Origin: Phyllobacterium sp. 628
GTDB taxonomy: Bacteria; Pseudomonadota; Alphaproteobacteria; Rhizobiales; Rhizobiaceae
Assembly (NCBI RefSeq): GCF_014189505.1
Contig: NZ_CP050301.1
Span: 441,501 to 505,500 of the forward strand
Direction of reading: 5' to 3'
Length of the DNA stretch: 64,000 nucleotides
Position 1 is the first letter of the stretch; each line of letters opens with the position of its first letter. Shown piece by piece: positions 9,385-18,596 of this stretch. Position numbers and translations under genes: made by a program. The notes beneath the pieces are model-generated. The model ran no database searches. It saw only the letters and a program-made list of their open reading frames with translations, and was not told where the DNA came from.

Positions 9385-9507
9385 GAGATCAGGGCTCGCG
9401 GGAGGGTGGGAGTCACCGCTAGACTAGACGATCTCGGCCATGATTGAAAATCGAAAGGGCCGCTAATCCACACGCGATTGGTGTATCTAGCAGCCCTAAA
9501 ATCAGTG

Positions 9508-10176
9508 TTAGCGCTTCATCGCGATGCGTGTGTAGTCGATCGTGAACATGTCTTTGGCGAACTTCACATCCTTGCGCACATTGGTGATCATCACTGTCGT
9601 ATCAAGGCCCTGCGCATCGGTGATCGTCCACTGGCGCAACTCGTAGGACTTTGGATCGAACATCATAGTGATGGTCGAATTGCCAAAGACCGATTTGTCG
9701 CCAAGTACGATCGTCGTCATATCAGGATCTTCCTTCACCGATTTGACCCGGTCACCGGTGAGATCAATCTGGTCGGCCAGGAGCAGCTTCAAGGGCGTCT
9801 TCGACAGCGGGTAAAGATCCCAGGTGTCCAGTTTGCGGTTGTTGATGACGACCGATTCACCATCCGAAATCACACGAATGGGTGATGGCTTGTTGTAGGT
9901 GAAACGAATCTTGCCTGGCCGCTCGATATAGAACGTGCCTTCGGTCTGTTCACCGCGTGGTCCGAACTGAACGAAATCGCCGGTCATCGTCTTGACGCTG
10001 GAGAACTGGTTGGCGATCTGTTGCGCGCCGCTGATGGCGGCTGGTGCAGCCTGCGCCAATGCCACGCCGGATGTGCTTGCAGTACCGGCCAGCAGCCCCA
10101 TTCCAACTACGGAAGCCACAGCACATGTCCTGATAAAGGCGCCAATCGTGCGAAACGAAGCTTTTGTCGTTGTCAT
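9508..10176 (-). CDS. lolA: LolA-like outer-membrane lipoprotein carrier protein
   Basis: 222 aa. The N-terminal signal peptide runs to about residue 42 (hydrophobic AVASVVGMGLLAGTAS, ending GVALAQA). The mature part has the LolA fold signature: IANQFSSVKTMTGDFVQ, GTFYIERPGKIRFTY, ISDGESVVINN and LYPLSKTPL. LolA shuttles lipoproteins from the LolCDE complex to the outer membrane through the periplasm. Located downstream of ftsK on the same strand, a common arrangement across proteobacteria, with a 209-bp gap here. Confidence 0.93.
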   Translation of the reverse strand: MTTTKASFRTIGAFIRTCAVASVVGMGLLAGTASTSGVALAQAAPAAISGAQQIANQFSSVKTMTGDFVQFGPRGEQTEGTFYIERPGKIRFTYNKPSPIRVISDGESVVINNRKLDTWDLYPLSKTPLKLLLADQIDLTGDRVKSVKEDPDMTTIVLGDKSVFGNSTITMMFDPKSYELRQWTITDAQGLDTTVMITNVRKDVKFAKDMFTIDYTRIAMKR

Positions 10177-10299
10177 GGTGTTTAGTCTCCTGTCTTATTC
10201 TCTGGTCCAATACCATGTCAGTTTGACCTGACTATGGCCGAGAAACGGCGGGAAACCGCAACTTGTTCCTCAAATTCGTCACGCATTACCTCGAAGTGG

Positions 10300-10309
10300 G
10301 TTACGTAAC
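10300..10309. promoter_or_regulatory. Palindrome GTTACGTAAC upstream of lolA
   Basis: The 209-bp gap between ftsK and lolA (10177-10385) contains a 10-bp palindrome surrounded by further GTTA(C/T) elements (about 10330, 10352 and 10371). It could be a regulator site for lolA, but no known motif is recognised. Confidence 0.25.
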
Positions 10310-10385
10310 GCGATTTCTGTTCCGTTATGTAGCCATTCATGCCCGCCGTTACAGGACGTGCGCACAAATTTGTTACGGCACAGCG

Positions 10386-13012
10386 TTAAAAGTCATCATC
10401 CTGTGTCGGCACGAGAATGTCGCGTTTGCCCGCATGGTTGGCCGGGCCAACAATGCCCTCCTGTTCCATCCGCTCGATGATTGACGCAGCGCGGTTATAG
10501 CCGATGCCGAGGCGGCGCTGGATGTAACTGGTCGACGCCTTCTTGTCGCGCAGCACCACGGCCACTGCCTGATCGTAGGGATCATCCGAATCTTCGAGGT
10601 TCGACGTTCCGGCGGGACCACCGCCCATATCGTCCTCATCATCCTCTTCGGTGATCGCATCAAGATATTCCGGCACGCCTTGCATCTTCAGATGGTTGAC
10701 GATCTTCTCAACTTCATCGTCACCGACAAAGGGTCCGTGCACGCGCTGAATGCGGCCGCCACCGGCCATATAGAGCATGTCACCCATCCCGAGCAGCTGC
10801 TCGCCGCCCTGCTCACCCAGAATCGTGCGCGAATCGATTTTCGACGTTACCTGGAAAGAGATACGCGTCGGGAAGTTCGCCTTGATCGTACCGGTGATTA
10901 CGTCCACCGACGGACGCTGCGTTGCCATGATCACATGGATACCCGCCGCTCGCGCCATCTGCGCCAGGCGCTGCACCGCACCTTCAATATCCTTACCTGC
11001 GACCATCATCAGATCGGCCATTTCGTCGATAATCACGACGATATAGGGCATGGGCTGCAGATCGAGTTCTTCGGTCTCATAGACCGCCTCGCCTGTCGCC
11101 CGGTCAAAGCCGGTCTGCACCGTCCGGGCGATTCGCTCGCCCTTCTTCTGCGCCTGCTCAACGCGCTGGTTGAAGCCATCAATGTTGCGGACACTGACCT
11201 TCGACATCTTGCGATAGCGGTCTTCCATCTCCTTGACTGTCCATTTTAGCGCCACAACGGCCTTCTTCGGATCAGTCACAACGGGCGTCAGCAGGTGCGG
11301 AATACCGTCATAGATCGACAGTTCCAGCATTTTTGGATCGATCATGATCAGGCGGCATTGTTCCGGTGTCATCCGGTAGAGCAGCGACAGGATCATCGTA
11401 TTGATGGCAACGGACTTACCTGAACCGGTGGTACCAGCCACAAGCAAATGCGGCATCTTGGCAAGATCGGCAATGACAGGTTCGCCATTGATGGTTTTGC
11501 CGAGCGCCAGCGCCAGCTTGGTCTTGGTTTGTTCGAAATCCCGGCTTGCCAGCAATTCGCGCAGATAAACCATCTCGCGGGTCTGGTTGGGCAGTTCGAT
11601 ACCAATGGCATTGCGGCCTGGCACAACCGCAACGCGGGCCGCGATGGCACTCATTGAGCGGGCAATATCGTCCGCCAGCGTGATCACACGCGAGGATTTG
11701 ATGCCGGGTGCCGGTTCAAGCTCGTACAGTGTCACAACAGGACCGGGCCGCACGTGGATAATTTCGCCGCGCACACCGAAATCTTCAAGCACACCCTCAA
11801 GCAGACGGGCATTCTGCTCCAGCGCTTCCTTGGACAGGCTTGGATTGCGCACGACATTTTTGGCTCGGCAAGGAAATGCAGCGGCGGCATTTCAAACGCA
11901 TTTGATTTGATCAGCGACGCCTGTGCCTCACGCTGTATCCTGGCTCCGGCTTTTGGAGCGGGAGCAGGCATAGCGACACGAGCCTGCGCGCCAGGCACCG
12001 TTGTTGGCCGGGCGGGAGCAGCTTGCGGCGCCCAGTCGTCTACCTCATCCTCTTCGCTGAACGCAATCGGGTCGTAATCATCGGTTTCCGGACCGAAATC
12101 GTCATTGCCTATGTCAATCGACGGGGCGTTAATGCGCGGCGCCTCGTCATAAAAGCCGGGATCACGCCGTGCACCATTCTGCCGGGGGGCAGGAACGTCA
12201 TCGAAGAGATTATCGTCATTATGGCGGGCAGCCATGCTGCGCGCACTGTTATAGAGGCCCGCACTGCGCCCGAAAATACGGCGGAACAGGGCCTTGATGC
12301 TCAGGAACCAATGAGTGAGTGCGCCAAGCGCCAGCCAGCTGCCGCCTTCGCTGTCCTCGTCATCTTCATCTTCGTCATCAAAATCCTCTTCCCGTGTCAC
12401 CTGACGGGTCGATTTCTTCGCCACAGCCGGTTCACTGTCGCGATAGGTCAAACCGCTGGCAAAGCCGAACACCCAGAGTGTCGGCAGGGCCAGAATCGCC
12501 ACAACGATCATGGCAAGGCCGCCACGCGGAAATGTGCCAGTAAAGATTGCCGGGATTTTCAAAACCATATCGCCAAAAACACCGCCAAGGCCGATTGGCA
12601 TTGGCCAGCTCGCCGGAATGGTAAAACAACCGGCAATGGCTGCGGCCATCAGCGACGCGCAGAACCAGGCAATCGCCCGGCGCGGGATGCGATCAACGCC
12701 GCGGCCGGTCAGAAGCAAGCCGCCCCAGAACAGCGCAGGCATCAGCGCCACAACCATGGAAAGACCGAAAAATTGCATGCCAAGATCGGAGAAAACCGCG
12801 CCGGTATAACCCAGTGCATTGCGCACGGGGTTAGACGTCGCATGGCTGAAACTTGGATCGACAACATTCCATGTCGCGAGGCTGCCAATGGCAAACGCAA
12901 CGAAGCAAAACAGCGCCAGACCCCAGACAATCTGGATCTGCCGGCGAAACAAAGTCGTCAAACCGTGCCGGTTTCCTTCAACAGCATAGGAGGCTGAATA
13001 TCCTTGACGCAT
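10386..13012 (-). CDS. ftsK: DNA translocase FtsK, reading frame broken by an apparent 1-nt deletion
   Basis: Septal DNA pump for chromosome dimer resolution and segregation. The N-terminal frame (from ATG 13012, [13 protein letters not shown]) has four to five membrane helices and an acidic Pro/Ala-rich linker. The C-terminal frame (to 10386) has the motor: Walker A GTTGSGKS, Walker [12 protein letters not shown], then the gamma winged helix ([14 protein letters not shown]). The frames meet at a run of five A (minus strand) at 11861-11857: as written the text reads [12 protein letters not shown] and ends at 11732, whereas one more A gives [14 protein letters not shown], matching the family. 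So one base seems missing. A sequencing error is the simplest explanation; a real mutation or frameshifting is possible. Confidence 0.9.
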
Positions 13013-13061
13013 GAAATCTCGCCCTAAGTAAACGCACGCACGGCGGTCGTGAATAACCGCA

Positions 13062-13071
13062 GATTCGATTC
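13062..13071. promoter_or_regulatory. Two adjacent GANTC (CcrM) sites upstream of ftsK
   Basis: GATTCGATTC forms two back-to-back GANTC sites about 50-60 bp upstream of the ftsK start. CcrM methylates GANTC in alphaproteobacteria, and clustered sites in promoters can confer cell-cycle timing. Their role here is inference. Confidence 0.35.
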
Positions 13072-13091
13072 CCACGTTACGGCGCGGAAGG

Positions 13092-13107
13092 TTAAGGGGG
13101 CATTAAC
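13092..13107. promoter_or_regulatory. Perfect CtrA-type box upstream of ftsK
   Basis: TTAAGGGGGCATTAAC matches the full CtrA consensus TTAA-N7-TTAAC. Because it is palindromic (GGTTAA...TTAACC), the reverse strand matches too. It lies about 80 bp upstream of the ftsK ATG, next to two GANTC sites. CtrA control of division genes is known in alphaproteobacteria; binding here is inferred. Confidence 0.5.
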
Positions 13108-13232
13108 CATGGCGGGCTGGAATGAAATTACGTTGAGGTCAAACCGGATAGCGGTCTGAAAAGCGTAGGGCCCATCTGCAAGTTGACGCTCCATGACTAT
13201 TTTTGCAAAGCACCATCCGCACCCTCAAACGA

Positions 13233-13259
13233 AAAAGGGCCCGGAAAACCGGGCCCTTC
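13233..13259 (-). terminator. Rho-independent terminator of amtB
   Basis: Stem AAGGGCCCGG / CCGGGCCCTT with loop AAAA (13236-13259). On the minus strand it is followed by a T-run. It lies 21 bp after the amtB stop and closes the glnK-amtB transcript. Confidence 0.85.
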
Positions 13260-13280
13260 ATTCCTGTCAAAGCTGCACCA

Positions 13281-14657
13281 TTAATTATGGTAGGCGGCTT
13301 CACCATGTGATGTGAGATCGAGACCGATGGACTCGGCTTCTGCCGTTGGACGCAGGCCAACCACAACATCGACGATCTTGAACAGAATGAACGAACCGAC
13401 GCCGCTCCAGACCAGCGTGACGAGCACGGCCTTGATCTGCACGATGACCTGTGCGCCCATGGTGACTTCACCCGCATAACCGACGCCGCCAAGCGTGGTG
13501 CTTGTGAAGATACCAGTGCCGATAGCGCCGATGATGCCGCCGATACCATGCACACCGAACACATCGAGGCTGTCGTCATAGCCAAGCTTCGGCTTCACAA
13601 CGGCAACCATATAGTAGCAGATGACGCTGGCGATGGCGCCGAGGAAGATCGCGCCGACCGGACCAATTGTACCAGCAGCCGGTGTAACGGCGACCAGACC
13701 GGCAACCACACCGGATGCCGCACCGAGCATTGAGGCTGTCTTGCGGGCAAGCGCTTCAATACCAACCCAGGCAATGATCGCACCGGCAGTCGCGGTGAAT
13801 GTGTTGATCATGGCAAGTGTTGCTGTGCCGTTGGCTTCGAGTGCCGAACCGGCGTTGAAGCCGAACCAGCCAACCCACAGGATCGCAGCGCCGATCATCG
13901 TGAACGGCATGGAGTGTGGAGCCATCATGTCGCGTCCAAGACCTGCGCGCTTGCCAACGAGAAGAGCGCCGACCAGACCGGCAATACCGGCATTGATGTG
14001 AACGACGGTGCCGCCGGCAAAATCAAGTGCGCCCCAGCCGAAGATCAGGCCGTTAGCATCCCACACCATGTGAGCGATCGGGAAGTAAACGAATGTAACC
14101 CAAAGGATAACGAACAGGATTGTCGCCGAGAATTTGATGCGTTCCGCGAAGGCACCGATGATCAGGGCCGGCGTAATGGCAGCAAAGGTCATCTGGAAGC
14201 AGATGAAAACGTATTCGGGAATACCAACGCCCTTGGTAAAGGTCGCCGCGACTGAAGCCGGCGTTACGCCCGACAGGAACACTTTGCCGAGGCCGCCCCA
14301 ATAGGGGCTGGTGCCGCCGCCAAAGGCGAAGGAATAGCCGTAGAACACCCAGATGACCATGACGACGGCGGCAATGCCGGTGCACTGCATCAGCACGGAA
14401 AGGACGTTCTTGGCGCGCACGAGACCGCCATAGAACAGGGCAAGGCCCGGAACGATCATGAACAGCACCAGCACGCTGGAAATCATCATCCATGCGGTGT
14501 CGCCCTTGTCCACTGTCGGGGCGGCGGCTGCGGCTGCATCCGCTACAGCAGGCGCAGCTTCCTGAGCAAGCGCGGCCAGCGAACCGAATGCGGTCAGCGC
14601 CAGTGACCCCAGAAGGGTACTGCGCACCGCGGATGTCAGACTGGTTGGAATTTTCAT
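13281..14657 (-). CDS. amtB: Ammonium transporter AmtB
   Basis: 458-aa inner-membrane trimeric ammonium channel. It has an N-terminal signal-peptide-like segment (to about residue 30), an Ala-rich linker, then about 11 membrane helices: MISSVLVLFMIVPGLALFYGG (helix 1), AFAERIKF, the pore His in FAGGTVVHINAG and the second pore His in DVFGVHGIGGIIG. The start is ATG 14657, backed by AAGGAG about 7 nt upstream; a farther upstream start is not needed. glnK is 26 bp upstream, the classic glnK-amtB operon in which GlnK blocks the channel under nitrogen excess. Confidence 0.97.
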   Translation of the reverse strand: MKIPTSLTSAVRSTLLGSLALTAFGSLAALAQEAAPAVADAAAAAAPTVDKGDTAWMMISSVLVLFMIVPGLALFYGGLVRAKNVLSVLMQCTGIAAVVMVIWVFYGYSFAFGGGTSPYWGGLGKVFLSGVTPASVAATFTKGVGIPEYVFICFQMTFAAITPALIIGAFAERIKFSATILFVILWVTFVYFPIAHMVWDANGLIFGWGALDFAGGTVVHINAGIAGLVGALLVGKRAGLGRDMMAPHSMPFTMIGAAILWVGWFGFNAGSALEANGTATLAMINTFTATAGAIIAWVGIEALARKTASMLGAASGVVAGLVAVTPAAGTIGPVGAIFLGAIASVICYYMVAVVKPKLGYDDSLDVFGVHGIGGIIGAIGTGIFTSTTLGGVGYAGEVTMGAQVIVQIKAVLVTLVWSGVGSFILFKIVDVVVGLRPTAEAESIGLDLTSHGEAAYHN

Positions 14658-14683
14658 TATTTTCTCCTTAAACCCCAAATGAC

Positions 14684-15025
<342 letters not shown>

Positions 15026-15138
15026 CTATACCCCTGCGCTAGCGCGGTACCCTTCAGGTGGAATTACCTGAACAGCAGCAACCCGCGTTGAACCCATCCC
15101 CTGAGCTTTTAAATGCCCCCGGTGACTGGTGAGGAGTA

Positions 15139-15154
15139 TTCAAGTTCCGTGCCA
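15139..15154 (-). promoter_or_regulatory. Sigma-54 (RpoN) promoter of glnK-amtB
   Basis: TGGCACGGAACTTGAA on the minus strand matches the -24/-12 consensus TGGCACG-N4-TTGCW at all but one defined position (TTGA for TTGC). It lies about 117 bp upstream of the glnK start. The glnK-amtB operon is a classical NtrC/RpoN target. Confidence 0.75.
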
Positions 15155-15236
15155 GACTCGAAAGATAATACTAATTGATTGATTATAAAGAGATATTTCT
15201 AACACTTCGATGGCGTACACCACATTACCCGGCAGC

Positions 15237-15255
15237 ATGCCTAATATTTAGGCAT
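15237..15255. promoter_or_regulatory. Palindrome ATGCCTAA-TAT-TTAGGCAT upstream of the glnK promoter
   Basis: Perfect 8-bp arms with a 3-nt centre, about 90 bp upstream of the -24 element, where enhancer-binding sites usually lie. The sequence does not match the usual NtrC core (GCAC-N7-GTGC). It also lies 22 bp past the tesB stop but lacks a T-run, so an operator is favoured over a terminator. Confidence 0.4.
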
Positions 15256-15276
15256 TTATTTGCGAGCAGCCGGTTT

Positions 15277-16146
15277 TCACTCGGAAGGATGCACACGAAT
15301 TAGGCCTTCCTGCGCAGTCGATGCGATCAGCGTGCCATCACGGCTATAAAGCGCGCCACGATTGAAGCCGCGCGCGCCCGCAGCGCTGGGACTATCTGCC
15401 GTATAAAGCAGCCAGTCGTCGAAATTGAACGGCCTGTGAAACCACATGGCGTGATCAAGGCTGGCAACCTGCAAATCCTTGTCGAAAATCGAGCGGCCAT
15501 GCGCATAGAGCGAGGTATCAAGCAGCGTCATATCGGACAGGTAAGCCAGAACTGCTGCCTGCAAGGCGCGGTCCTGCGGTACGGGGCCGGTTGTCCGTAT
15601 CCAGACATTCTGCTCCGGCGGCAGCTTCTCCCGTGTGAAATAATGCGTAAGGGACAGCGGCTTCATCTCGATAGGCCGGTCCTGCTCCCAATATTTGCGC
15701 ACATTGGCCGGTGCATTTTGCAGATACTGCTCTTTCAGGTCCTTGTCGCTCATCAGCTTTTCCGGCGTCAGAATATCGAGCGGTATCGGCTTTTGATGCT
15801 CCAGGCCTTTTTCCTCGATCTGGAACGAAGCTTCGAGCGAGAAAATCGCATGGCCGTGCTGGATGGCGACGACGCGCCGGGTGGTGAAGCTTGAGCCGTC
15901 ACGGATGCGGTCCACCTCGTAGATAATCGGAACTTTGGGATCACCCGCGCGCATGAAATAGCTGTGCAGCGAATGCACGTGCCGCTCCGCGTCAACGGTG
16001 CGTTGTGCGGCAACAAGTGCCTGACCGATGACCTGTCCGCCAAACACCCGTTGCCAGCCAACCTGCGGGCTGCGACCTCGAAACAGGTTGTGTTCAAGCG
16101 TCTCAAGGTCGAGTATGGACAAAAGCTCTTTCATGGCATCAGACAT
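15277..16146 (-). CDS. tesB: Acyl-CoA thioesterase II
   Basis: 289 aa from ATG 16146 (MSDAMKELLSILDLE). Double-hotdog thioesterase that hydrolyses medium- to long-chain acyl-CoA. Typical blocks are NLFRGRSPQVGWQRVFGGQV at the N-terminus, HSLHSYFMRAGDPKVPI, RDGSSFTTRRVVAIQ and the C-terminal LDHAMWFHRPF plus GRGALYS-like GFNRGALYSRDG. The length equals the usual TesB. A longer start at 16179 is possible but precedes the domain without support. Divergent from the UbiH-type gene. Confidence 0.94.
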   Translation of the reverse strand: MSDAMKELLSILDLETLEHNLFRGRSPQVGWQRVFGGQVIGQALVAAQRTVDAERHVHSLHSYFMRAGDPKVPIIYEVDRIRDGSSFTTRRVVAIQHGHAIFSLEASFQIEEKGLEHQKPIPLDILTPEKLMSDKDLKEQYLQNAPANVRKYWEQDRPIEMKPLSLTHYFTREKLPPEQNVWIRTTGPVPQDRALQAAVLAYLSDMTLLDTSLYAHGRSIFDKDLQVASLDHAMWFHRPFNFDDWLLYTADSPSAAGARGFNRGALYSRDGTLIASTAQEGLIRVHPSE

Positions 16147-16268
16147 GACGGACACAACTCCTGTTCGGACAGCGGGCACGATAGTGCCTTAATCCGCTTG
16201 CAACAGGAACAGGCAAACAAGTCAAGCGTCACATGGGCGCAACGGCACAACGGAGCCCGGAGGCAATC

Positions 16269-17522
16269 ATGGCTGAAAGAAACCGGAAACAGGCATCCGC
16301 CAATCCCGCCACAACAGATATCGTCATTGCTGGCGCGGGTTATGTCGGTATGGCGACGGCCGTCGCACTGAAATCTTCGGCGCCGCATCTGGGCGTTACC
16401 GTGATTGACGCTGCCCCGGCTGGCGTTTGGCGCAATGATACCCGTGCCTCTGCCATTGCAGCAGCTGCCAGCCGGATGCTCGACCGGCTGGGATGCTGGG
16501 AAGCAATTCTGCCGAAAGCCCAGCCCATCAACGAGATGACTGTCACCGATTCGCGCACCTCCGATCCCGTGCGTCCCGTTTATCTTACCTTCAATGGCGA
16601 GATCGAACCGGGTGAACCTTTTGCCCATATGGTGGAAAACCGTGTGCTCAACGCGTCGCTGCGCACGAAAGCCGAAGAGATCGGCATCACCTTCTTTGAA
16701 GGCGCGCCGGTGCATGGCTTCGACAATGGGGACGCCAACCTCACTGTCCGTTATGGCGACGAGCAGCGTCTCGCCACCCGACTGCTGCTCGCCGCCGACG
16801 GTGTGAAATCGCGTTTGCGCGATATGGCTGGCATCAAGACGGTGAATTGGGAATACGGTCAGTCCGGTATTGTCTGCACGGTGGCCCATGAGCGCCCGCA
16901 CAATGGCCGTGCGGAAGAGCATTTCCTCCCTGCCGGTCCTTTTGCTATCCTGCCGCTCAGCGGCAATCGTTCATCCCTTGTCTGGACCGAGCGCACCGCC
17001 GATGCCGAGCGCCTGATCAAGGAAGATGATTTTGTCTTTGAAGCGGAGCTTGAACAGCGTTTTGGCCTGAAGCTGGGCGAATTGCGGGTCGAGGGTCCGC
17101 GCAAAGCCTTTCCGCTTGGTTTGACGCTCGCCCGTGATTTTATCAAGCCGCGCTTTGCTCTGGTGGGTGACGCGGCCCATGGCATTCATCCGATTGCCGG
17201 ACAGGGCCTTAACCTTGGCTTCAAGGATGCTGCGGCGATTGCCGAGACCATCGTGGATGCGGATCGACTTGGTCTCGATATCGGGTCCATCGCCGTGCTT
17301 GAGCGTTACCAGACGTGGCGCCGCTTCGACACGGTGCAGATGGGCGTGACCACCGATGTGCTGAACCGGCTGTTCTCCAACGACAATGTTCCGGTTCGCG
17401 CCCTGCGTGATTTCGGCCTTGGTCTGGTGGAGCGTATGCCGCGGCTCAAGGGATTTTTCATCCGTCAAGCCGCGGGTTTATCGACGTCTGCGCCGAAACT
17501 GCTTCAGGGTCAGCCGATCTGA
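16269..17522 (+). CDS. FAD-dependent ubiquinone biosynthesis hydroxylase (UbiH/COQ6 family)
   Basis: 417 aa. Aromatic-ring hydroxylase of ubiquinone synthesis. Motifs in order: Rossmann dinucleotide motif DIVIAGAGYVGMA, the DG motif LLLAADGVKSRLR near the middle, and the GD motif ALVGDAAHGIHPIAGQGLN near residue 300. The start at ATG 16269 is chosen because a GGAGG lies 5 nt upstream (16259-16263); ATG 16233 is further away without a clear site. Which ring position it hydroxylates cannot be told from sequence, as alphaproteobacterial members vary in specificity. Confidence 0.9.
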   Translation: MAERNRKQASANPATTDIVIAGAGYVGMATAVALKSSAPHLGVTVIDAAPAGVWRNDTRASAIAAAASRMLDRLGCWEAILPKAQPINEMTVTDSRTSDPVRPVYLTFNGEIEPGEPFAHMVENRVLNASLRTKAEEIGITFFEGAPVHGFDNGDANLTVRYGDEQRLATRLLLAADGVKSRLRDMAGIKTVNWEYGQSGIVCTVAHERPHNGRAEEHFLPAGPFAILPLSGNRSSLVWTERTADAERLIKEDDFVFEAELEQRFGLKLGELRVEGPRKAFPLGLTLARDFIKPRFALVGDAAHGIHPIAGQGLNLGFKDAAAIAETIVDADRLGLDIGSIAVLERYQTWRRFDTVQMGVTTDVLNRLFSNDNVPVRALRDFGLGLVERMPRLKGFFIRQAAGLSTSAPKLLQGQPI

Positions 17523-17528
17523 AGCAGC

Positions 17529-17552
17529 CCTCGCCGCTTAAAGCGGACGAGG
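17529..17552. terminator. Hairpin between converging genes
   Basis: CCTCG-CCGCT / AGCGG-A-CGAGG forms a 10-bp stem with one bulge, spanning the stop of the minus-strand reductase gene, just after the stop of the plus-strand hydroxylase. No T-run, so termination in either direction is only suggested. Confidence 0.35.
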
Positions 17553-18575
17553 ATAGGTGCGGTGAATCGCTTGAATTTCCCCAAGGATTTCAGACGTCAA
17601 CACCACATCAGCCGCACCGATATCTGTCTTCAGCTGGTCCAGTGTCGTCGCACCGATAATCACCGAGGTTAGGAACGGCCGCGTCAACGTGAACGCAATC
17701 GCCATTTGTGCGATATCAAGGTCATGCTTCTTCGCCAATTCGATATAGGCACGAACGGCCGGATTGCCGTGCTCATTGTTGCGCCACAGATCCTGCAGCG
17801 CTCCACGCGTTCCCGCAGGCACCTTGCCATCGAGATATTTGCCCGTCAGCACGCCTGAAGCCAGTGATGAATAGGCAAGCAGCCCGACATCCTCATGATG
17901 GCTGAGTTCAGCCAGATCAAGATCGAATGCGCGCTGCAAAAGGCTATATTCGTTCTGCACCGAAACGACGCGCGGCAGATCACTGCGTTCCGCAAGCTTC
18001 AACCATTGTGCAATGCCCCACGTGGTTTCGTTGGAAAGCCCGATATGGCGGATTTTACCCGCCTTTACCATGTCACCAAGTCCGGCAAGGGCTTCACCGA
18101 TCTGCTCGACCACTTCGCTGCGGTTCTGCTGATGCGGCGCATAATCCCAGCCATTGCCGAAATGATAATGCCCGCGCACCGGCCAATGTACCTGATAAAG
18201 ATCGATATAATCTGTCTGCAGGCGCTTGAGACTGCCCTCAACTGCTTCTGCGATCGTCGTCCTGCTCAAGAGGCTGCCGCCGCGAATCCAGCTGTTACGC
18301 CCGCCGCCGGCAACTTTTGACGCCAGCACGTATTTGTCGCGCTTGCCGGTCTTCTTGAACCAGGTACCAATATAGGTTTCGGTCTTGCCGTAGGTCTCTG
18401 GTGTTGGCGGAACGGCGTAAATCTCCGCCGTATCCATAAAGTTGATACCGGATTCGAGCGCATGGTCGAGCTGCGCATGCGCGTCCGCTTCAGTGTTCTG
18501 TACACCCCAGGTCATAGTGCCGAGGCAAATTTCCGTGACGTCAATATCCGTCCGGCCAAGCTTTTTCAGTTTCAC
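17538..18575 (-). CDS. Aldo/keto reductase, Tas-like
   Basis: 345-aa NADPH-dependent aldo-keto reductase. It closely follows E. coli Tas: LGTMTWG, EADAHAQLDHALESGINFMD, AEIYAVPP and ETYIGTWF. The catalytic tetrad is visible as D in MDTAEIY, Y in AEIY, K in LASKVAG and H in YQVHWPV. The substrate is unknown. It starts with GTG at 18575, with AGGA about 9 nt upstream; no nearby ATG fits the conserved start MKLKKLGRTD. The TerB-like gene ends at 18597, 22 bp upstream on the same strand. Confidence 0.92.
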   Translation of the reverse strand: MKLKKLGRTDIDVTEICLGTMTWGVQNTEADAHAQLDHALESGINFMDTAEIYAVPPTPETYGKTETYIGTWFKKTGKRDKYVLASKVAGGGRNSWIRGGSLLSRTTIAEAVEGSLKRLQTDYIDLYQVHWPVRGHYHFGNGWDYAPHQQNRSEVVEQIGEALAGLGDMVKAGKIRHIGLSNETTWGIAQWLKLAERSDLPRVVSVQNEYSLLQRAFDLDLAELSHHEDVGLLAYSSLASGVLTGKYLDGKVPAGTRGALQDLWRNNEHGNPAVRAYIELAKKHDLDIAQMAIAFTLTRPFLTSVIIGATTLDQLKTDIGAADVVLTSEILGEIQAIHRTYPRPL

Positions 18576-18596
18576 GGGGAATTTCCTGTTTTCAAT

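Noticed and set aside
11850..11870. Programmed -1 frameshift in ftsK
   Set aside because: The local sequence (CCA AAA ATG) is not a canonical slippery heptamer; a missing base in a homopolymer is simpler. Kept only as a low-probability alternative.
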